Origin: Pseudomonadota bacterium
GTDB lineage: Bacteria; Desulfobacterota; Desulfobacteria; Desulfobacterales; RPRI01
Length of the DNA stretch: 64,000 bases
Direction of reading: 5' to 3'
Assembly: GCA_018817425.1 (NCBI GenBank)
Contig: JAHITX010000093.1
Location: forward strand, 1 to 64,000
Part shown: piece after piece, positions 62,002 to 64,000 of the stretch
How positions within the stretch are numbered: the first letter of the stretch is position 1
Layout of the letters: each line of letters begins with the position of its first letter
Notes under the pieces: generated by a model
Databases searched by the model: none
What the model was told of the DNA's origin: nothing
Seen by the model: only the letters and a program-made list of their open reading frames with translations
Position numbers and translations under genes: made by a program

Positions 62002-62799
62002 TCACTTCTCCCCCAGCACATAAAATAAATGACTCATAGGCAGCTTGAAAACTCCCCTCCTGAAAGCCATATCCCATTTGCCTAATGCCTTCATCCAGCC
62101 CGGATATATTCCTGTACTTACATATTCAATAAAAGGTACTTCCCAAACCGGTTTTTCTTTTGGTGGTTCTTCATTTTTACTTCCGAATCTTTTGTGAAGT
62201 CTTATGTCTCTTGGGCCGCTTGGGTCAGGCCATCCAGGGGTATCGATAGCGCCATATTCAATAACATTTATTCCGGTTTCTTTGAAAAGTTTTTTTACTT
62301 TAGTAATATGATTGTACTTTACTTGTCCATGTGTCCAAGGGAACCCGAATACTTTGTGAATTAGCCTGTGCCAGGGGTATCCGGGCTGAAAATTATTGCA
62401 GGTTACAAGAAGAATATATTTTTTTGAAATCCGTTTCATTTCAACAAGATATTTTGGCGGATTATCAATTTCTGTCCATGTGACGAAATTCCAGGAAAGA
62501 TCAAACTGGTTATCTTGAAAGTCTGTATTATAAACATCTATATTTGAAACCGGTTCAACTTTATTTTTTATTCCTATTTTTTCCCATCCATAAAGCATAT
62601 CAGATTCGGGGTTCACGAGCGTCACCTTGCAACCAGCAAGTCCAAAACCTATTGAATACAAAGATCCTGCTGCTTTTGCACCATGACTCGGCATTTCAAG
62701 TACGGTTTTTAAGTTAAATTGCTTTGCAAAGATTTTGTGCAGATTCAGCAGTACATATCTGTCGTAGGTTACCCCGAATACTTCTATTTCCTTTCCCAC
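62002..62799 (-). CDS. SAM-dependent methyltransferase
   Basis: 265 aa from the GTG at 62799 with GGGGTGG upstream; a longer form starting inside the epimerase gene is rejected. TVLEMPSHGAKAAGSLYSIG and FQDNQFDLSWNFVTWTEID replace the standard motifs, so binding of SAM is less certain than in the glycan-locus enzyme. Starts just after the epimerase stop. Acts perhaps on a lipid or sugar precursor made by its neighbours. Confidence 0.7.
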   Translation of the reverse strand: MGKEIEVFGVTYDRYVLLNLHKIFAKQFNLKTVLEMPSHGAKAAGSLYSIGFGLAGCKVTLVNPESDMLYGWEKIGIKNKVEPVSNIDVYNTDFQDNQFDLSWNFVTWTEIDNPPKYLVEMKRISKKYILLVTCNNFQPGYPWHRLIHKVFGFPWTHGQVKYNHITKVKKLFKETGINVIEYGAIDTPGWPDPSGPRDIRLHKRFGSKNEEPPKEKPVWEVPFIEYVSTGIYPGWMKALGKWDMAFRRGVFKLPMSHLFYVLGEK

Positions 62800-62800
62800 T

Positions 62801-63787
62801 TTATATCCACCCCTTTTTTTTATACCAATCCACAGTATCTTTAATTCCATCATAAGGGCTTATTATAGGATTAAACCCCAGCTCTTTTTGTGCCTTTTCA
62901 ATTGAAAAAACCCTGTCTGCCAAAGTAGATTCTATATTTTTTCTGGAAACCGGAGGTGTTTTCCCAAAAAGTGAAAATGTCTTTTCGGCAAATAAAGCTC
63001 CTGCTAATGCCAACCATTCCGGAATATACAATACAGTTTTACGAATACCCAGTGCTTGCTGAATAGTTTTACGTATGTTGTCAAACTCTTCGGATTGTGG
63101 ATTTGTTATCAGATAAATTTCTCCCGGCATGCCTTTTTCTACTGCTGCCAGAATTCCTTCCACGGCATCTTCAACATGTATAAGCGGAGTCAGCTTGGCT
63201 TTTTTGCCAACTTTCGGGAACAACCCCTTTTTTGCCATGCGGATAAGTTTTAACATGTCTCTTTTATCGCCAGGGCCGTACACCATAGAAAATCTTATTA
63301 TGATAGCAGGCAGCTTTTCTTGCTTAAACATGCGCAGAACTTCTTTTTCAGCTTTTAATTTGCTTCTGCCATAAGGATGATGAGGGTAGCATTCGCTTTT
63401 TTCTGTTGCAGGAATATCCTGGCTTATTCCCATAGCGGCAACTGAGCTGCAATGCACGATCTTGTTAATACCTGCCGACAGAGCTGCTTTCATGATGTTT
63501 GAAGTTCCCCGTACATTTACTTCATCGAACATGGCTTCGCTTACTGTAAAATTATTCATATGACCTATTGTTGCCATATGAATGAGGCAATCCATACCCT
63601 CGGTGATATAATATAGAGTCGCAGGGTCAGTAATGTCACCAGTAACATATTCAACATCAAAATCTTTCAGGGCATCGGTATTACTTCCTTTTCGAATAAG
63701 ACATCTGCAGGTATGGCCAAGAGAAGTCAATTTTCGAATAAGATAAGGTCCTATAAAACCGGTTGTACCGGTTATTAAATATCGCAC
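62801..63787 (-). CDS. NAD-dependent epimerase/dehydratase
   Basis: 328 aa extended SDR. TGTTGFIGPYLIRKL (7-21), HMATIGHMNN, CSSVAAMG and the catalytic YGRSK (YxxxK). Resembles 3-beta-hydroxysteroid dehydrogenase/dihydroflavonol-type enzymes more than GalE. Middle gene of a minus-strand unit with the methyltransferase and a radical-SAM gene. Confidence 0.82.
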   Translation of the reverse strand: MRYLITGTTGFIGPYLIRKLTSLGHTCRCLIRKGSNTDALKDFDVEYVTGDITDPATLYYITEGMDCLIHMATIGHMNNFTVSEAMFDEVNVRGTSNIMKAALSAGINKIVHCSSVAAMGISQDIPATEKSECYPHHPYGRSKLKAEKEVLRMFKQEKLPAIIIRFSMVYGPGDKRDMLKLIRMAKKGLFPKVGKKAKLTPLIHVEDAVEGILAAVEKGMPGEIYLITNPQSEEFDNIRKTIQQALGIRKTVLYIPEWLALAGALFAEKTFSLFGKTPPVSRKNIESTLADRVFSIEKAQKELGFNPIISPYDGIKDTVDWYKKKGWI

Positions 63788-63797
63788 ATCAAGCCTT

Positions 63798-64000
63798 TTA
63801 ATTTATCATTTTATACAGTACTTTAAACATGGTAGGTACGTTCATAAGCATATTTGAATATGTCTGATTTGCAAGAGGACAGTTGCATGTTCCGTTATAT
63901 ATTTCTTTTCGGGCAGTATCCGCCTGACTACTGTTCCAAAGGTCTATAAAGCTATAATTATAATCACGCAAATTTCCCATAGATTTCTGATTTGCAAGGG
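63798..64000 (-). CDS. Radical-SAM/SPASM protein, C-terminal end (partial)
   Basis: Only the last ~65 codons are inside the window. GNLRDYNYSFIDLWNSSQAD, then RKEIYNGTCNCPLANQTY is the auxiliary-cluster (SPASM) end of radical-SAM enzymes; the cysteines in CNCP are visible. It starts beyond 64000 and ends 10 bp before the epimerase gene. Confidence 0.6.
   Translation of the reverse strand, partial: LANQKSMGNLRDYNYSFIDLWNSSQADTARKEIYNGTCNCPLANQTYSNMLMNVPTMFKVLYKMIN

Noticed and set aside
62002-62853. Upstream start of the methyltransferase inside the epimerase gene
   Set aside because: A GTG at 62799 with GGGGTGG directly upstream sits right after the epimerase stop and is a better start.

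Overview
The window looks like a chromosomal segment of an A+T-rich Gram-negative bacterium, most likely a sulfate-reducer-type deltaproteobacterium (Desulfobacterota). That placement is inferred from gene content: a TonB receptor with a BtuCDF/FecBCD-type ABC importer, infC-rpmI-rplT-pheS-pheT followed by a MerR gene, a DUF2062 gene overlapping ksgA, a very large Wzm/Wzt-dependent glycan locus, and dispersed miniature inverted-repeat elements. No rRNA, tRNA or CRISPR array was recognised.

Region 1 (about 1-14.8 kb) is an accessory, defence-type island. On the minus strand four closely spaced genes (5628 to 610) encode a ParA-like ATPase, a small SAP/HeH-like protein, an OLD-family ATPase/TOPRIM nuclease and a UvrD-type helicase; the last two form a Gabija-like GajA/GajB pair. 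Upstream lies a zinc-ribbon protein with a nucleoside-deoxyribosyltransferase/TIR-like C-terminal domain. Two stem-loops, one just after the helicase gene and one overlapping the stop of the zinc-ribbon gene, have the layout and the one-sided bulge expected of integron attC sites in the same orientation as the genes, so the four-gene operon may be one large integron-type cassette. Next comes a three-gene operon (MerR-like regulator, 923-aa N6-adenine DNA methyltransferase, ComEC-type metallo-beta-lactamase hydrolase) that I cannot match to a named system, then a plus-strand pair (377-aa unknown plus SEC-C protein). Three diverged copies of a ~70-bp repeat sit between or beside these modules.

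Region 2 (about 14.8-34.7 kb) is mostly core: a Sec-exported-looking phosphatase, AlkD, a HAD remnant, ksgA and DUF2062; a TonB receptor/ABC importer operon ending in a TiaS-like DDTD protein; an M16C peptidase; panB; infC-rpmI-rplT; pheST; merR; aroQ. Two genes here (the importer permease and infC) have a strong Shine-Dalgarno sequence in front of an AUA codon and no good conventional start.

Region 3 (about 34.7-60.6 kb) is a surface-polysaccharide locus. It opens with an autoregulated-looking winged-helix gene and a leader with an ops-like motif, and encodes membrane and soluble glycosyltransferases, APS kinase, UDP-xylose synthase-like and UDP-glucose 4-epimerase enzymes, a Wzm/Wzt exporter with a C-terminal carbohydrate-binding extension, a GT42 sialyltransferase-like enzyme, a KdsC-like phosphatase, NeuB and NeuA homologues, two UDP-galactopyranose mutases and a galactofuranosyltransferase-like enzyme. 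The product is probably an exported glycan containing galactofuranose and a nonulosonic acid. A ~3-kb toxin-antitoxin-type insertion (38.8-41.6 kb) splits it and is followed by a partial second copy of cysC.

Region 4 (60.6-64 kb) carries a VapBC pair, an AbrB antitoxin with a broken PIN toxin, and, on the minus strand, a methyltransferase, an NAD-dependent epimerase and the end of a radical-SAM/SPASM protein. A relic of the methyltransferase 3' end lies on the far side of the toxin-antitoxin genes, the same topology as the cysC insertion.
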